A stretch of 64,000 bases of DNA. Source: Tardiphaga alba (GTDB lineage: Bacteria > Pseudomonadota > Alphaproteobacteria > Rhizobiales > Xanthobacteraceae). Shown in pieces: positions 34,414 through 45,303 of the stretch. The translations under genes were made by a program, and so were the position numbers. The stretch covers positions 2,125,001 to 2,189,000 of the forward strand of contig NZ_CP036498.1 in the NCBI RefSeq assembly GCF_018279705.1, written 5' to 3'. How positions within the stretch are numbered: position 1 is the stretch's first letter; every line of letters begins with the position of its first letter. The notes under the pieces were generated by a model that had not been told where the DNA came from, searched no databases, and saw only the letters and a list, made by a program, of their open reading frames with translations.

Positions 34414-35769
34414 ATGAAAAACGACCAGATCCTCGCCACGATTGCCGATTTCTGCCGCCAGGCCGAGATGGCGGAATCGACCTTCGGCCGCCGGGCGGTG
34501 AATGATGGCAAGCTGGTCGCGCGCCTGCGCGAGGGCAAGCGCATCACCATCGATACGCTGGAGCGCATCCAGGCCTTCATCGCGCAGTCGATGCCGGAGG
34601 GCGTGCCGCCGCCGCCCGGCCTGGAGGCGCCGATCGAGCGCCGCGATCCGCGCAGCAATTTTCGTTTCTTCGAAAACCGGCAGAAATACCTGCTTTTCGT
34701 GCATACCTGCTCGGAAAAACGGGTGATCGCCGATCGTGTGGCACTGGAACTGGCGAATATCCATCCGCGCCCGCCAGCGCTGCGCGTGTTCGATGCCGGC
34801 GTCGGCGACGGCACCGTGTTGTCACGCGTGATGCGCTCCATGCATGGCCGTTTTCCGCATATGCCGTTCTATATTGCGGGCAAGGAACTGAGCCTCGAGG
34901 ATGCGCGGCTGACCCTGGACAAGATCCCGGATCGGCTGTTCGAGCATCCCGCCACGGTCTTCGTGCTCACCAATATGCACTATGCCGAAGCGCCGTCGCT
35001 GACCCCCGCATCGCCTGCGGCGGCCGCCGCGATGATCTGGCACGAGGTTCCCCTGCGCGGTGGTTCCTCCGGCGAATTTGCCGACCAGATCGCGGGGCTT
35101 GGAGCATTTCTAGAGGACAACTGGCGCGCCAGCATCAATCCGCGTTCGGGCATGCCGACCTATGAACGCCCCGTCGCATTGGTGGTCTATCGCGAGGATC
35201 ACCGGTTCCTGCTCGACACGATCATTCCCCGGGCAGGCCGTACCGAGGCCAATTTTGACCTGATTATCGCCTCCCAACCCTATCGGGCGAAGAGTTCCGT
35301 CCAATTCCGGGCTCGCCGCATCATCGCGCCGCTGGCGCGCGCCTTGCGGGCCGGTGGGCGGCTCATCGGCATCCATTCGCATGGGCAGGACCCCGGCATG
35401 GAGATCGTTCAAGCCGTCTGGCCCAAAGAAAATCCTTTCGCCGTCTCCCGGCATGAGCTATTGCGGGCGGTGAAATACGAGCTGGGCTCCGCCGGCCGCG
35501 ATCTGAACTTCAATGCCTATTCCGACCAGCGGTCGATCTTTCGCTACGCCATGGAGGCGCTGCCGAACGAGGTCACCGGTTCGATCGGAACCTCGACGGC
35601 ATTCGCAGCCTGGAACGCGGCGGTCTATGTGGCCCAAATCGAGGATGACCGTTTGACGGAAGTGACGCAGAGCGGCCGTTATCTGGATGCCACGAGAGAG
35701 GTTCTGCGCAAGCACAACGGTCTCTGGTTCTACGACGAATCCTACGTCATCTCGCGGCGTCGCGACTGA
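34414..35769 (+). CDS. HTH-methyltransferase-like fusion protein of unknown function, upstream of metK-ahcY
   Basis: The 451-residue protein has two parts. Residues 1-60 look like a small helix-turn-helix domain (FCRQAEMAESTFGRRAVNDG, then REGKRITIDTLERIQAFI). From about residue 75 onward the pattern is Rossmann-like: LRVFDAGVGDGTVLSRVM is a good motif I of SAM-dependent methyltransferases, and FDLIIASQPYRAKSSVQFRA with ALRAGGRLIGIHSHGQD resembles motifs IV-V. I do not recognise the family. The ATG at 34414 starts exactly at the HTH domain; the frame is open further upstream but crosses the palindrome at 34332-34360. It lies 71 bases before metK in the same direction. It may be a modification enzyme with a DNA- or RNA-binding head, or a SAM-level regulator; both are inference. 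Confidence 0.75.
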   Translation: MKNDQILATIADFCRQAEMAESTFGRRAVNDGKLVARLREGKRITIDTLERIQAFIAQSMPEGVPPPPGLEAPIERRDPRSNFRFFENRQKYLLFVHTCSEKRVIADRVALELANIHPRPPALRVFDAGVGDGTVLSRVMRSMHGRFPHMPFYIAGKELSLEDARLTLDKIPDRLFEHPATVFVLTNMHYAEAPSLTPASPAAAAAMIWHEVPLRGGSSGEFADQIAGLGAFLEDNWRASINPRSGMPTYERPVALVVYREDHRFLLDTIIPRAGRTEANFDLIIASQPYRAKSSVQFRARRIIAPLARALRAGGRLIGIHSHGQDPGMEIVQAVWPKENPFAVSRHELLRAVKYELGSAGRDLNFNAYSDQRSIFRYAMEALPNEVTGSIGTSTAFAAWNAAVYVAQIEDDRLTEVTQSGRYLDATREVLRKHNGLWFYDESYVISRRRD

Positions 35770-35840
35770 CAGAGCAGAACAACACTTCCAGCACATTCAA
35801 GACATTTGCCGACCCCGGCGCAACCACAGAGGATTAGTTG

Positions 35841-37034
35841 ATGCGCGCGTCTTATCTCTTCACCAGTGAATCGGTTTCCGAAGGCCATCCGGACAAGATC
35901 TGCGACCGAATCTCGGACGAAATCGTCGATCTGTTCTTCCGCGAAGGCCCGAAGGCAGGCATCGATCCCTGGGACATTCGCGCTGCTTGCGAAACCCTTG
36001 CCACCACCAACAAGGTCGTGATCGCCGGCGAAACCCGCGGCCCCTCGACCGTCACCAATGACCACATCGAAGCCGTCGTCCGCGCTGCCATCAAGGATAT
36101 CGGTTACGAGCAGGACGGCTTCCACTGGCAGAAGGCCGATGTGCAGATCCTGCTGCATCCGCAGTCGGCCGATATCGCACAGGGCGTCGATGCCAAGCAG
36201 CCGACCAATGCCGAAGAAGGCGCTGGCGACCAGGGCATCATGTTCGGCTACGCGTCCAATGAGACCCCGGAGCTGATGCCGGCCCCGATCTTCTACGCGC
36301 ACAAGATCCTGCGCCTGATCTCGGAAGCCCGCCATGCCGGCACCGAAAAGGTGCTCGGCCCGGACTCCAAGAGCCAGGTCACCGTGCAGTATGAAAACGG
36401 CAAGCCCGTCGGCGTGCGCGAGATCGTCGTCTCGCATCAGCATCTCGTCGAGGACATGACCTCGAACCAGGTGCGCGAGCGCGTCGAGCCTTACGTCCGC
36501 AAGGCGCTGCCGGAAGGCTGGATCACCGACAAGACGATCTGGCACATCAATCCGACCGGCAAGTTCTTCATCGGCGGTCCCGATGGCGACGCAGGTCTCA
36601 CCGGCCGCAAGATCATCGTCGACACCTATGGTGGCGCGGCTCCGCATGGCGGCGGCGCGTTCTCGGGCAAGGATTCGACCAAGGTCGATCGTTCGGCTGC
36701 CTATGCCGCCCGTTACGTGGCCAAGAACATCGTTGCCGCCGGCCTCGCCGACAAGGCAACGCTGCAGCTCGCTTACGCCATCGGCGTGGCGCGTCCGCTG
36801 TCGATCTATGTGGACACCCATGGCACCGGCAAGGTCGCCGACGACCAGATTGAGAAGGCCGTTGCCGCTTCGATGGATCTCACCCCGCGTGGCATCCGCA
36901 AGCATCTCGACCTCAACAAGCCGATCTATGCCCGCACCGCCGCTTACGGCCACTTCGGCCGTACGCCCGATGCGGATGGCGGCTTCTCCTGGGAGAAGAC
37001 CGACCTCGTCGATGCGCTGAAGCGCAACGTTTAA
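35841..37034 (+). CDS. metK: S-adenosylmethionine synthetase
   Basis: The 397-residue enzyme makes S-adenosylmethionine from methionine and ATP. The three family motifs are present: [19 protein letters not shown] near the N-terminus, [12 protein letters not shown] (about residue 126) and [19 protein letters not shown] (about residue 270). The ATG at 35841 is preceded by agagga; a TTG three bases earlier is not needed. It is followed by ahcY, so synthesis of SAM and removal of its by-product are adjacent. No SAM riboswitch structure is visible in the 71-base leader. Confidence 0.97.
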   Translation: MRASYLFTSESVSEGHPDKICDRISDEIVDLFFREGPKAGIDPWDIRAACETLATTNKVVIAGETRGPSTVTNDHIEAVVRAAIKDIGYEQDGFHWQKADVQILLHPQSADIAQGVDAKQPTNAEEGAGDQGIMFGYASNETPELMPAPIFYAHKILRLISEARHAGTEKVLGPDSKSQVTVQYENGKPVGVREIVVSHQHLVEDMTSNQVRERVEPYVRKALPEGWITDKTIWHINPTGKFFIGGPDGDAGLTGRKIIVDTYGGAAPHGGGAFSGKDSTKVDRSAAYAARYVAKNIVAAGLADKATLQLAYAIGVARPLSIYVDTHGTGKVADDQIEKAVAASMDLTPRGIRKHLDLNKPIYARTAAYGHFGRTPDADGGFSWEKTDLVDALKRNV

Positions 37035-37046
37035 GCCACGCGTGAC

Positions 37047-37132
37047 GTCATGCCCGGGCTTGTCCCGGGCACCCACGCCTTAACTACATGCACCTGAAAG
37101 ACGTGGATGGCCGGGACAAGCCCGGCCATGAC
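37047..37132. repeat. Palindromic intergenic repeat, family C copy 1 (metK-ahcY gap)
   Basis: Facing arms gtcatgcccgggcttgtccc and gggacaagcccggccatgac, with cccacg/cgtgg inside, form a long stem. This element belongs to the same style as 38675-38758, which lies after ahcY. It fills most of the 150-base gap between metK and ahcY and may act as an mRNA stem. Confidence 0.72.
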
Positions 37133-37184
37133 GGTGAGAAACATTTCCAGCGCCTCGATGGCGCTTCAAACAAGGACATCCCCC

Positions 37185-38606
37185 ATGGCCGCACCCGCCG
37201 GTTTCACCGACTACATCGTCAAGGACATTTCGCTCGCCGATTTCGGCCGCAAGGAGCTCTCGATCGCCGAGACCGAAATGCCGGGCCTGATGGCCACCCG
37301 TGAAGAATTCGGCCCGAAGCAGCCGCTGAAGGGCGCGCGCATCGCCGGCTCCCTGCACATGACCATTCAGACTGGCGTGCTGATCGAGACGCTGAAGGCG
37401 CTCGGCGCCGACATCCGCTGGGTCTCGTGCAACATCTATTCGACCCAGGACCACGCCGCCGCCGCGATCGCCGCTGCCGGCATTCCGGTGTTCGCCGTCA
37501 AGGGTGAAACGCTGAAGGATTACTGGGACTACACCGCCAAGCTGTTCGACTGGCATGGCGGTGGCCACCCGAACATGATCCTCGACGACGGCGGCGATGC
37601 CACCATGTATGTCCATCTCGGCCTGCGCGCCGAGAACGGCGACACCGCCTTCCTCGACAAGCCGGGTTCGGAAGAAGAGGAAGTGTTCTTCGCGCTGCTG
37701 AAGAAGCAGCTCAAGGAAAAGCCGAAGGGCTACTTCAAGGCGATCGCCGACTCGATCAAGGGCGTGTCGGAAGAAACCACCACGGGCGTGCATCGTCTGT
37801 ACGACATGCAGAAGGCTGGCACGCTGCTGTGGCCCGCCATCAACGTCAACGACAGCGTCACCAAGTCGAAGTTCGACAACCTCTATGGTTGCCGTGAATC
37901 GCTGGTGGACGGCATCCGCCGCGGCACCGACGTCATGATGTCGGGCAAGGTCGCCATGGTCGCCGGCTTCGGTGACGTCGGCAAGGGCTCGGCCGCCTCG
38001 CTGCGCCAGGCCGGCTGCCGCGTGCTGGTGTCCGAAATCGATCCGATCTGCGCATTGCAGGCGGCGATGGAAGGCTATGAAGTCGTGACCATGGAAGACG
38101 CCGCGCCGCGCGCCGACATCTTCGTCACCGCGACGGGCAACAAGGACATCATCACCATCGAGCACATGCGCGCGATGAAGGATCGTGCCATCGTCTGCAA
38201 CATCGGCCACTTCGACAACGAGATCCAGGTCGGTGCGCTGAAGAACCTGAAGTGGGACAACATCAAGCCGCAGGTCGACGAGATCACCTTCGCCGACGGC
38301 AAGCGTATGATCCTGCTGTCGGAAGGCCGCCTTGTGAATCTCGGCAACGCGACCGGTCACCCGTCCTTCGTGATGTCGGCGTCCTTCACCAACCAGACGC
38401 TGGCGCAGATCGAACTCTACGCCAACAACAAGGACAGCAAGTACAAGAAGGAAGTGTACGTGCTGCCGAAGTCGCTCGACGAGAAGGTCGCGCGCCTGCA
38501 TCTCGCCAAGATCGGCGTCAAGCTCAGCACGCTCAGCAACGAGCAGGCCGCCTATATCGGCGTGAAGCAGGAAGGCCCGTTCAAGGCCGAGCACTACCGC
38601 TACTGA
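37185..38606 (+). CDS. ahcY: S-adenosyl-L-homocysteine hydrolase
   Basis: The 473-residue enzyme splits S-adenosylhomocysteine into adenosine and homocysteine, using tightly bound NAD. Conserved features are [17 protein letters not shown] near the N-terminus, the NAD motif [32 protein letters not shown] and the C-terminal [20 protein letters not shown] with KAEHYRY at the end. The ATG at 37185 ([10 protein letters not shown]) has aagga upstream and gives the alphaproteobacterial start; earlier in-frame codons lie in the repeat. A strong terminator follows at 38628-38656. Confidence 0.97.
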   Translation: MAAPAGFTDYIVKDISLADFGRKELSIAETEMPGLMATREEFGPKQPLKGARIAGSLHMTIQTGVLIETLKALGADIRWVSCNIYSTQDHAAAAIAAAGIPVFAVKGETLKDYWDYTAKLFDWHGGGHPNMILDDGGDATMYVHLGLRAENGDTAFLDKPGSEEEEVFFALLKKQLKEKPKGYFKAIADSIKGVSEETTTGVHRLYDMQKAGTLLWPAINVNDSVTKSKFDNLYGCRESLVDGIRRGTDVMMSGKVAMVAGFGDVGKGSAASLRQAGCRVLVSEIDPICALQAAMEGYEVVTMEDAAPRADIFVTATGNKDIITIEHMRAMKDRAIVCNIGHFDNEIQVGALKNLKWDNIKPQVDEITFADGKRMILLSEGRLVNLGNATGHPSFVMSASFTNQTLAQIELYANNKDSKYKKEVYVLPKSLDEKVARLHLAKIGVKLSTLSNEQAAYIGVKQEGPFKAEHYRY

Positions 38607-38627
38607 GTTCGGCGAGAGCTGAATAAG

Positions 38628-38656
38628 AAAAGCCCCGGAGCGATCCGGGGCTTTTT
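38628..38656 (+). terminator. Rho-independent terminator after ahcY
   Basis: The stem aaaagccccgga / tccggggcttt with the loop gcga is followed by ttttt. It begins 22 bases after the ahcY stop and ends the metK-ahcY unit. Confidence 0.92.
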
Positions 38657-38674
38657 GTTTTGATGCTCTCCATT

Positions 38675-38758
38675 GTCGTCACCCGGCTTGACCGGGTGAC
38701 CCAGTACACACTGCAGATTCGGTGTTTACTGGATCGCCCGGTCAGGCCGGGCGACGAC
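38675..38758. repeat. Palindromic intergenic repeat, family C copy 2
   Basis: Arms gtcgtcacccggcttgaccg and ggtcaggccgggcgacgac face each other, with an inner pair ccagta/tactgg. It follows the ahcY terminator and touches the 3' end of the convergent LLM oxidoreductase gene. Same general design as the copy at 37047-37132. Confidence 0.7.
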
Positions 38759-38769
38759 AAGGAAATGCG

Positions 38770-39795
38770 TTACTTCAGCATCTCCCGCACCATCGGGATC
38801 ACCTTGGTCCCGTACAGCTCGATGCAGCTCATCAGCTTCTCATGCGGCAGCGGGCCGGCGCTGTATTTCATGTCGAAGCGCGAGAGGCCGAGCGCCTTTG
38901 CCGTCTTCGCGATTTTCTTCGCCACGGTCTCGGGCGAACCGACATAGAGCGAGCCGTGATCGACTTCCTGATCGAATTCGCGGCGTTCCATCGGCGGCCA
39001 GCCGCGCTCCTTGCCGATGCGGTCGCGCATCTGCTTGTAGTCGCCCCAGATGTCCTCGCGCGCCTGTTCGTCGGTGGCTGCGATATAGCCGGGTGAATGC
39101 ACGCCAATAGGTTTCACCGGGCGTTTAATCTCGGCATAGGCGCGGTGATAGAGATCGACATAGGGTTTGAAGCGCTTGGGATCGCCGCCGATGATGGCGA
39201 GCATCAAGGGCATGTCGTAGCGTACCGCGCGCACCACGGATTGCGGGCTGCCGCCGACGCCGATCCATGTGGTGAGGTTGCCGGTCTCGATGGGCGGATA
39301 GACGCGCTGATGGGTGAGCGGAGGGCGCGTGGTGCCGCTCCAGGTGACGTCCTCGCTGTTCACCAGCTCCGCAAACAGATCCAGCTTGTCCTCAAACAGG
39401 GTCTCGTAATCCTCGAGCTTGAATCCAAACAGCGGGAAGGACTCGGTGAACGAGCCCCGGCCGAGGATCACTTCGGCACGGCCATTGGATGCGGCATCAA
39501 CTGTCGCAAAGCGCTGGAAGACGCGGATCGGATCGTCGGAGCTCAGCACCGTCACGGCCGATCCGAGACGGATGCGCTTAGTACGCGCAGCGATCGCCGC
39601 AAGCACGACTTCCGGTGCGGACACCGCAAAATCCGCGCGGTGATGTTCGCCGACGCCGAAGAAATCGACACCAAGCTGATCGGCGAGAACAGCTTCGTCG
39701 ATGACGTTACGGATGACCTGGGCATGCGACAGCATCTGGCCGTCGGCGCCGCGCGTGACGTCGCCGAACGTGTCGAGACCGAGTTCGAGTGTCAT
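38770..39795 (-). CDS. LLM class flavin-dependent oxidoreductase
   Basis: The 341-residue protein has the luciferase-like monooxygenase fold. VGEHHRADFAVSAPEVVLAA (about residue 48), RIRLGSAVTVLSSDDPIRVF, VILGRGSFTESFPLFGF and WIGVGGSPQSVVRAVRY are typical of the coenzyme F420/FMN-dependent LLM group, here most likely FMN. The SGTTRPPLTHQRVYPPI stretch is common in members found in proteobacteria. The substrate is not known. It converges with ahcY and lies downstream of the FAH gene, separated by a bidirectional terminator. Confidence 0.9.
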   Translation of the reverse strand: MTLELGLDTFGDVTRGADGQMLSHAQVIRNVIDEAVLADQLGVDFFGVGEHHRADFAVSAPEVVLAAIAARTKRIRLGSAVTVLSSDDPIRVFQRFATVDAASNGRAEVILGRGSFTESFPLFGFKLEDYETLFEDKLDLFAELVNSEDVTWSGTTRPPLTHQRVYPPIETGNLTTWIGVGGSPQSVVRAVRYDMPLMLAIIGGDPKRFKPYVDLYHRAYAEIKRPVKPIGVHSPGYIAATDEQAREDIWGDYKQMRDRIGKERGWPPMERREFDQEVDHGSLYVGSPETVAKKIAKTAKALGLSRFDMKYSAGPLPHEKLMSCIELYGTKVIPMVREMLK

Positions 39796-39821
39796 GTGAT
39801 GTATCCCGGGCTGAAAACGAC

Positions 39822-39848
39822 AAAGGCCGCGCAGGATGCGCGGCCTTT
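39822..39848. terminator. Terminator between FAH-family and LLM oxidoreductase genes
   Basis: The stem aaaggccgcgc / gcgcggccttt has eleven perfect pairs with the loop aggat. T-rich sequence follows on both strands, tttttc on the plus side and gtttt on the minus side. It lies just after the stop of the FAH-family gene on the minus strand and ends that transcript. Confidence 0.85.
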
Positions 39849-39877
39849 TGATTTTTCTCGTCCAGCTTTGCTGGCGC

Positions 39878-40576
39878 TTACTTGGGTTCGCTGATCGCGA
39901 AGTTCAAGGTGCCGATACCGTCCACGCCGCAGGTGACCTTGTCGCCGGGATTGAGCGCAGCCACGCCCGCAGGCGTGCCGGTGAGGATGACGTCGCCGGC
40001 GCCGAGTTCGACCTGCAGCGACAGTTTCGAGATGATCTCGGCGATATTCCAGATCATTTCCGACAGGTCGCCCTTCTGGCGTTCGGTGCCGTTCACCGAC
40101 AGCCAGATCTTGCCCTTGGACGGATGGCCGGACTTCGAAGCCGGGATCAGCGCGCCGGTGGGTGCCGACATGTCGAACGACTTGCCGATCTCCCAGGGCT
40201 GCTCTTTCTTGCGCGAAATGGTCTGCAGGTCGCGGCGGGTGAGATCGACGCTGACGCCGTAGCCCCAGACGTGATCGAGCGCCTGCTCGGGCGAGATGTT
40301 GAGGCCACCGCTCTTCAGCGCCACCAGTAGCTCGACCTCGTGCTGCATGTCCTTGGTCAGGGTCGGGTAGGGGATCACGCTGCCATCGGCCACCGCCATG
40401 TCGGCATGCTTGGCGAAGAAGAAGGGAGGGTTGCGCTCGTCATTGCCGAGCTCGCGGATGTGTTCGAGATAATTGCGGCCGACGCACCAGACGCGGCGGA
40501 CCGGGAATTTGGCAGTCTCGCCCTGGACGGCAATGGCGGCCTGCGGCGGCTGTGGGATCACGTAGGAAGCGGTCAT
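39878..40576 (-). CDS. Fumarylacetoacetate hydrolase (FAH) family protein
   Basis: The 232-residue single-domain protein has FAH hallmarks: VWCVGRNYLEHIRELGND, FFFAKHADMAV, MQHEVELLVAL, and VILTGTPAGVAALNPGDKV with an acidic metal-binding set (Glu in HEVEL, Asp in WGYGVSVDLTRRDLQ). Short members hydrolyse acylpyruvates or decarboxylate oxaloacetate, or isomerise catabolic intermediates. The start and length fit acylpyruvase/fumarylpyruvate hydrolase type proteins. It lies 63 bases after the MsbA-like gene in the same direction. Confidence 0.9.
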   Translation of the reverse strand: MTASYVIPQPPQAAIAVQGETAKFPVRRVWCVGRNYLEHIRELGNDERNPPFFFAKHADMAVADGSVIPYPTLTKDMQHEVELLVALKSGGLNISPEQALDHVWGYGVSVDLTRRDLQTISRKKEQPWEIGKSFDMSAPTGALIPASKSGHPSKGKIWLSVNGTERQKGDLSEMIWNIAEIISKLSLQVELGAGDVILTGTPAGVAALNPGDKVTCGVDGIGTLNFAISEPK

Positions 40577-40639
40577 GAAGTTGATCTCAGACTGGTTGCA
40601 AGTGACGTTGATCCGCCGCGAGGCGGCCGGTGAAAGTTC

Positions 40640-42442
<1,803 letters not shown>

Positions 42443-42598
42443 CCGCGGTCCAGAGGCGGCCAGGCAGGAGCTTGCCAGGGGCCCATTCGCGTTGCGAAAC
42501 AGCCGCCTGATTGCCCGTTAAAGCGCAGATTTTCAAGCCAAATTCGGGCTTGTCAGGACTTTGTTAACCCGTTGCTCGAACCGAGGCACCTGCCGGAA

Positions 42599-43612
42599 TC
42601 AGGCCGATTTCGCCATCAGTTCGACCCCGAAGCGCTCTCGGGCGAGTTTCTCCTCCCAGGCGAGCGCGTGGCGGGCGATGGTTTCCAGGTCGTCGTATTG
42701 CGGTGTCCAGTTAAGGGTGGCGCGGATACGTGACGTGTCGGCGATCATGGTCATGATGTCGCCGTCGCGCCGCGGGGCATATTGGACGGCGAAATTGCGG
42801 CCGGAGGCGCGGCGGACGGCTTCGATGGTTTCCAGCACGGAATAGCCGCGGCCATAGCCGCAATTCAGCGTTGTGGAGGTTCCGCCTTCGCGCAGATAAG
42901 CGAGCGCGGCGCGGTGCGCCTGCACGAGGTCGCTGACATGAATGAAGTCGCGGATGCAGCTTCCGTCCGGTGTCGGATAATCAGTGCCGTAGACGTCGAT
43001 CTTGTTGCGCTGGCCGGTGGCGGCCTCGACGGCGATCTTGAGCAGATGCGTCGCGCCCATGGTGGCAAGGCCGGTCCGGCCCTGCGGATCGGCGCCGGCG
43101 ACGTTGAAGTAGCGCAGCACGACGAATTCCATGCCATAGGCCGGCGCAATGTCATGCAACATGATCTCGGTCATCAGCTTCGATGAACCGTAAGGCGACA
43201 GCGGCCGCGTCGGCGCTTCTTCGGCAACGGGGGTGATGTCCGGATTGCCGTAAACGGCGGCGGTGGACGAAAAGATGAAGCGCTTCACGCCGCATTTCAC
43301 GGCTGCATTGAGCAGGTTGCGCGAGGTCGCGGTGTTGTTGCGATAGTAGGCAAGCGGATCGCGCATGGATTCCGGCACGACGACGGAGCCGGCGAAATGA
43401 ATGATGGCATCAATGCCATGGGCGTTGATCACGCCCTCGACGAGATTCTCGTCGGCGACATCGCCGATGAACAGCGGAACGCCTTCGGGCAGATAGGTGG
43501 AGAAGCCGGTGGACAGATTGTCGATGACAACGACGCTCTCGCCGGCCTCGACCAGCGCATGCACCATGTGACTTCCGATATAGCCGGCACCGCCGGTGAC
43601 CAGAACCGTCAT
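42599..43612 (-). CDS. galE: UDP-glucose 4-epimerase
   Basis: The 337-residue NAD-dependent epimerase interconverts UDP-glucose and UDP-galactose. It begins MTVLVTGGAGYIGSHMVHAL, has FSSTAAVYGNPD, the catalytic tyrosine-lysine pair in LSPYGSSKLMTE, and YGTDYPTPDGSCIRDFIHV, a strong GalE signature. An ATG seven codons earlier is possible but 43612 gives the family N-terminus. It diverges from the glycosyltransferase gene at 43730 across a short promoter gap. Confidence 0.95.
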   Translation of the reverse strand: MTVLVTGGAGYIGSHMVHALVEAGESVVVIDNLSTGFSTYLPEGVPLFIGDVADENLVEGVINAHGIDAIIHFAGSVVVPESMRDPLAYYRNNTATSRNLLNAAVKCGVKRFIFSSTAAVYGNPDITPVAEEAPTRPLSPYGSSKLMTEIMLHDIAPAYGMEFVVLRYFNVAGADPQGRTGLATMGATHLLKIAVEAATGQRNKIDVYGTDYPTPDGSCIRDFIHVSDLVQAHRAALAYLREGGTSTTLNCGYGRGYSVLETIEAVRRASGRNFAVQYAPRRDGDIMTMIADTSRIRATLNWTPQYDDLETIARHALAWEEKLARERFGVELMAKSA

Positions 43613-43729
43613 TGGATTGATCCACTCTCCCACTTTTGAGAGACGCTAGACCGTCTGCGGTGAAGAGTGGGTTTCGGCGTGGGGTTACTGGTCTCTATGC
43701 TTAATGTTGCGTATAGGAACTGTGTCGAG

Positions 43730-44788
43730 ATGGAGTGCTCTGTGCCGATTGCGGACAAAACAGCCGGAAAATTGCAGGTGATCATCACAAATCTGCATTG
43801 GCGCTACTCCGGTGTGACAGCGACCAACCGGATGGTGGCACCGAAGATTGCCGGGATGATCGATGCCGCATGGCTCGGCTCCGATGCGCCCGACGGAATC
43901 CGGCGCATGGGCGTCGGCGAATTGCTGTCATTGTGGATGCGACGCGCGCCGGTGATCTGGCATGCGCGGCGCAACAACGAAATGATCGTCGGTGTTTTGC
44001 TCCGCGCGCTCGGCTGGCCGCTGAAGCTGCTGTTCACATCGGCGGCGCAGCGCCATCACAGCTGGATCACGCGCTGGCTGATCCGCCGCATGGACGCAAT
44101 CATCGCCACGTCGGATGTTTCGGCCTCCTATCTCAAGCGTGACGCGACGGTGGTGACGCATGGCGTCGATACCGAGCGCTATGTGCCTCCAGCTGATCGT
44201 GCCGCAGCCTTCGCCGAAGCAAAGCTGCCGGGCCGTTACGCGATCGGTTGCTTCGGCCGCGTGCGCGCGCAGAAGGGGACCGATCTGTTCGTCGATGCCA
44301 TGTGTGCCTTGCTGCCGCGCTATCCCGATTTTTCGGCGGTGATCGTTGGCGCAATCACGCCGGACCAGATCGGATTCGCCAACGAGTTACGCAAGAAGAT
44401 CGCTGATGCCGGTCTGCAGGATCGCATCCTCATCACCGGCGAATTGCCGATCGAAGAGGTCGAGCGCTGGTATCGTCGCCTGACGATCTACGCATTCACG
44501 TCCCGCAACGAAGGCTTTGGCCTCACGCTCATCGAAGCCATGTCGGTGGGCGCCGCCCTCGTCGCCACGCGCGCCGGTGCTGCCGAACTGGCGGTGGAGC
44601 AAGGCGTGACCGGAACGCTGGTCCCGACCGGCGATGCCGACGCTCTCGCAAATGCGCTGGAGCCATTGATGCGCGATCCGGATGCTGCGGCCGCCATGGG
44701 CCAGCGCGGCCGCCAGCGCGTACTGGAACGATTCAGCCTGGACGCCGAAGCCCGCAACATCGCTGCGGTCTATCGCAGGCTGATCTGA
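43730..44788 (+). CDS. Glycosyltransferase family 4, lipopolysaccharide core type (LpcC-like)
   Basis: The product has about 352 residues with GT-B fold. IIATSDVSASYLKRDATVVT ends the N-domain, YAIGCFGRVRAQKGTDLFVD opens the nucleotide-sugar domain, and TSRNEGFGLTLIEAMSVGAA provides the conserved E-x7-E region. The pattern resembles the LpcC mannosyltransferases that act on the rhizobial lipopolysaccharide core. The start is uncertain: ATG at 43730 (MECSVPIADK) is preferred, with 43697 and GTG 43667 possible. It converges with gmhB, overlapping it by 19 bases. Confidence 0.88.
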   Translation: MECSVPIADKTAGKLQVIITNLHWRYSGVTATNRMVAPKIAGMIDAAWLGSDAPDGIRRMGVGELLSLWMRRAPVIWHARRNNEMIVGVLLRALGWPLKLLFTSAAQRHHSWITRWLIRRMDAIIATSDVSASYLKRDATVVTHGVDTERYVPPADRAAAFAEAKLPGRYAIGCFGRVRAQKGTDLFVDAMCALLPRYPDFSAVIVGAITPDQIGFANELRKKIADAGLQDRILITGELPIEEVERWYRRLTIYAFTSRNEGFGLTLIEAMSVGAALVATRAGAAELAVEQGVTGTLVPTGDADALANALEPLMRDPDAAAAMGQRGRQRVLERFSLDAEARNIAAVYRRLI

Positions 44789-45303
44789 CCTTTCAGGATA
44801 TCGGCCACGAAGGCATCGAGGTCGCCGCCGGCGAACAGGAAGCCGGGGAGATGGGCTGCCGTGGCTGCTTCGATATCGCTGTCGCGGTCGCCGATGACAA
44901 AACTGCCTTTTGTGATCACCGGCCAGTGCTGCATCAGGTCGAGGATCATGCCGGGCTTCGGTTTCCGCCACGGGTGATCTTCGAGATAGCCTTCGACCGT
45001 GCCGCTCGGATGATGCGGGCAGTAGCGCACGTCGTCGATGCGTGCGCCGTCCTTCGCGAGTTCGCTGCGCATCCAGTCGAGCAGGGTATTCAGCTCGGCT
45101 TCGGTGAAATAGCCGCGCGCGACGCCGGATTGATTGGTGAAGACGAAGACGTGATAGCCGGCGTCGTTGAGCCGCTTCACGGCTTTCGCCGCATTCGGCA
45201 TCCAGCGGATTTTTTCGGGATGACCGACATAGTTGTCGTCGTAATTCAGCACGCCATCGCGATCGAGAATCGCGGCGGGCTTCGGCTGCTTGATCGATGT
45301 CAT
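44770..45303 (-). CDS. gmhB: D-glycero-D-manno-heptose 1,7-bisphosphate 7-phosphatase
   Basis: HAD-superfamily phosphatase of 177 residues. Motif I is AAILDRDGVLNYDDNYVG, motif II VFVFTNQSGVARGYF, and FVIGDRDSDIEAATAA is motif IV. The zinc-type insertion YCPHHPSG with its cysteine and histidines is present, although the full four-ligand set is not obvious; the second part, EGYLEDHPWRKPKPGMI, carries motif III lysine. It removes the 7-phosphate in the ADP-heptose pathway. Its start overlaps the end of the heptosyltransferase-type gene by four bases. Confidence 0.92.
   Translation of the reverse strand: MTSIKQPKPAAILDRDGVLNYDDNYVGHPEKIRWMPNAAKAVKRLNDAGYHVFVFTNQSGVARGYFTEAELNTLLDWMRSELAKDGARIDDVRYCPHHPSGTVEGYLEDHPWRKPKPGMILDLMQHWPVITKGSFVIGDRDSDIEAATAAHLPGFLFAGGDLDAFVADILKGQISLR

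Noticed and set aside
35770..37184. A SAM or SAH riboswitch in the leaders of metK or ahcY
   Set aside because: The 71-base metK leader shows no conserved core, and the metK-ahcY gap is filled by a palindromic repeat. I found no SAM-II, SAM-V or SAH-type core sequence.
35742..38594. Long minus-strand frames opposite metK and ahcY (444 and 504 codons)
   Set aside because: metK and ahcY on the plus strand are complete, canonical genes; the antisense products show no domain.
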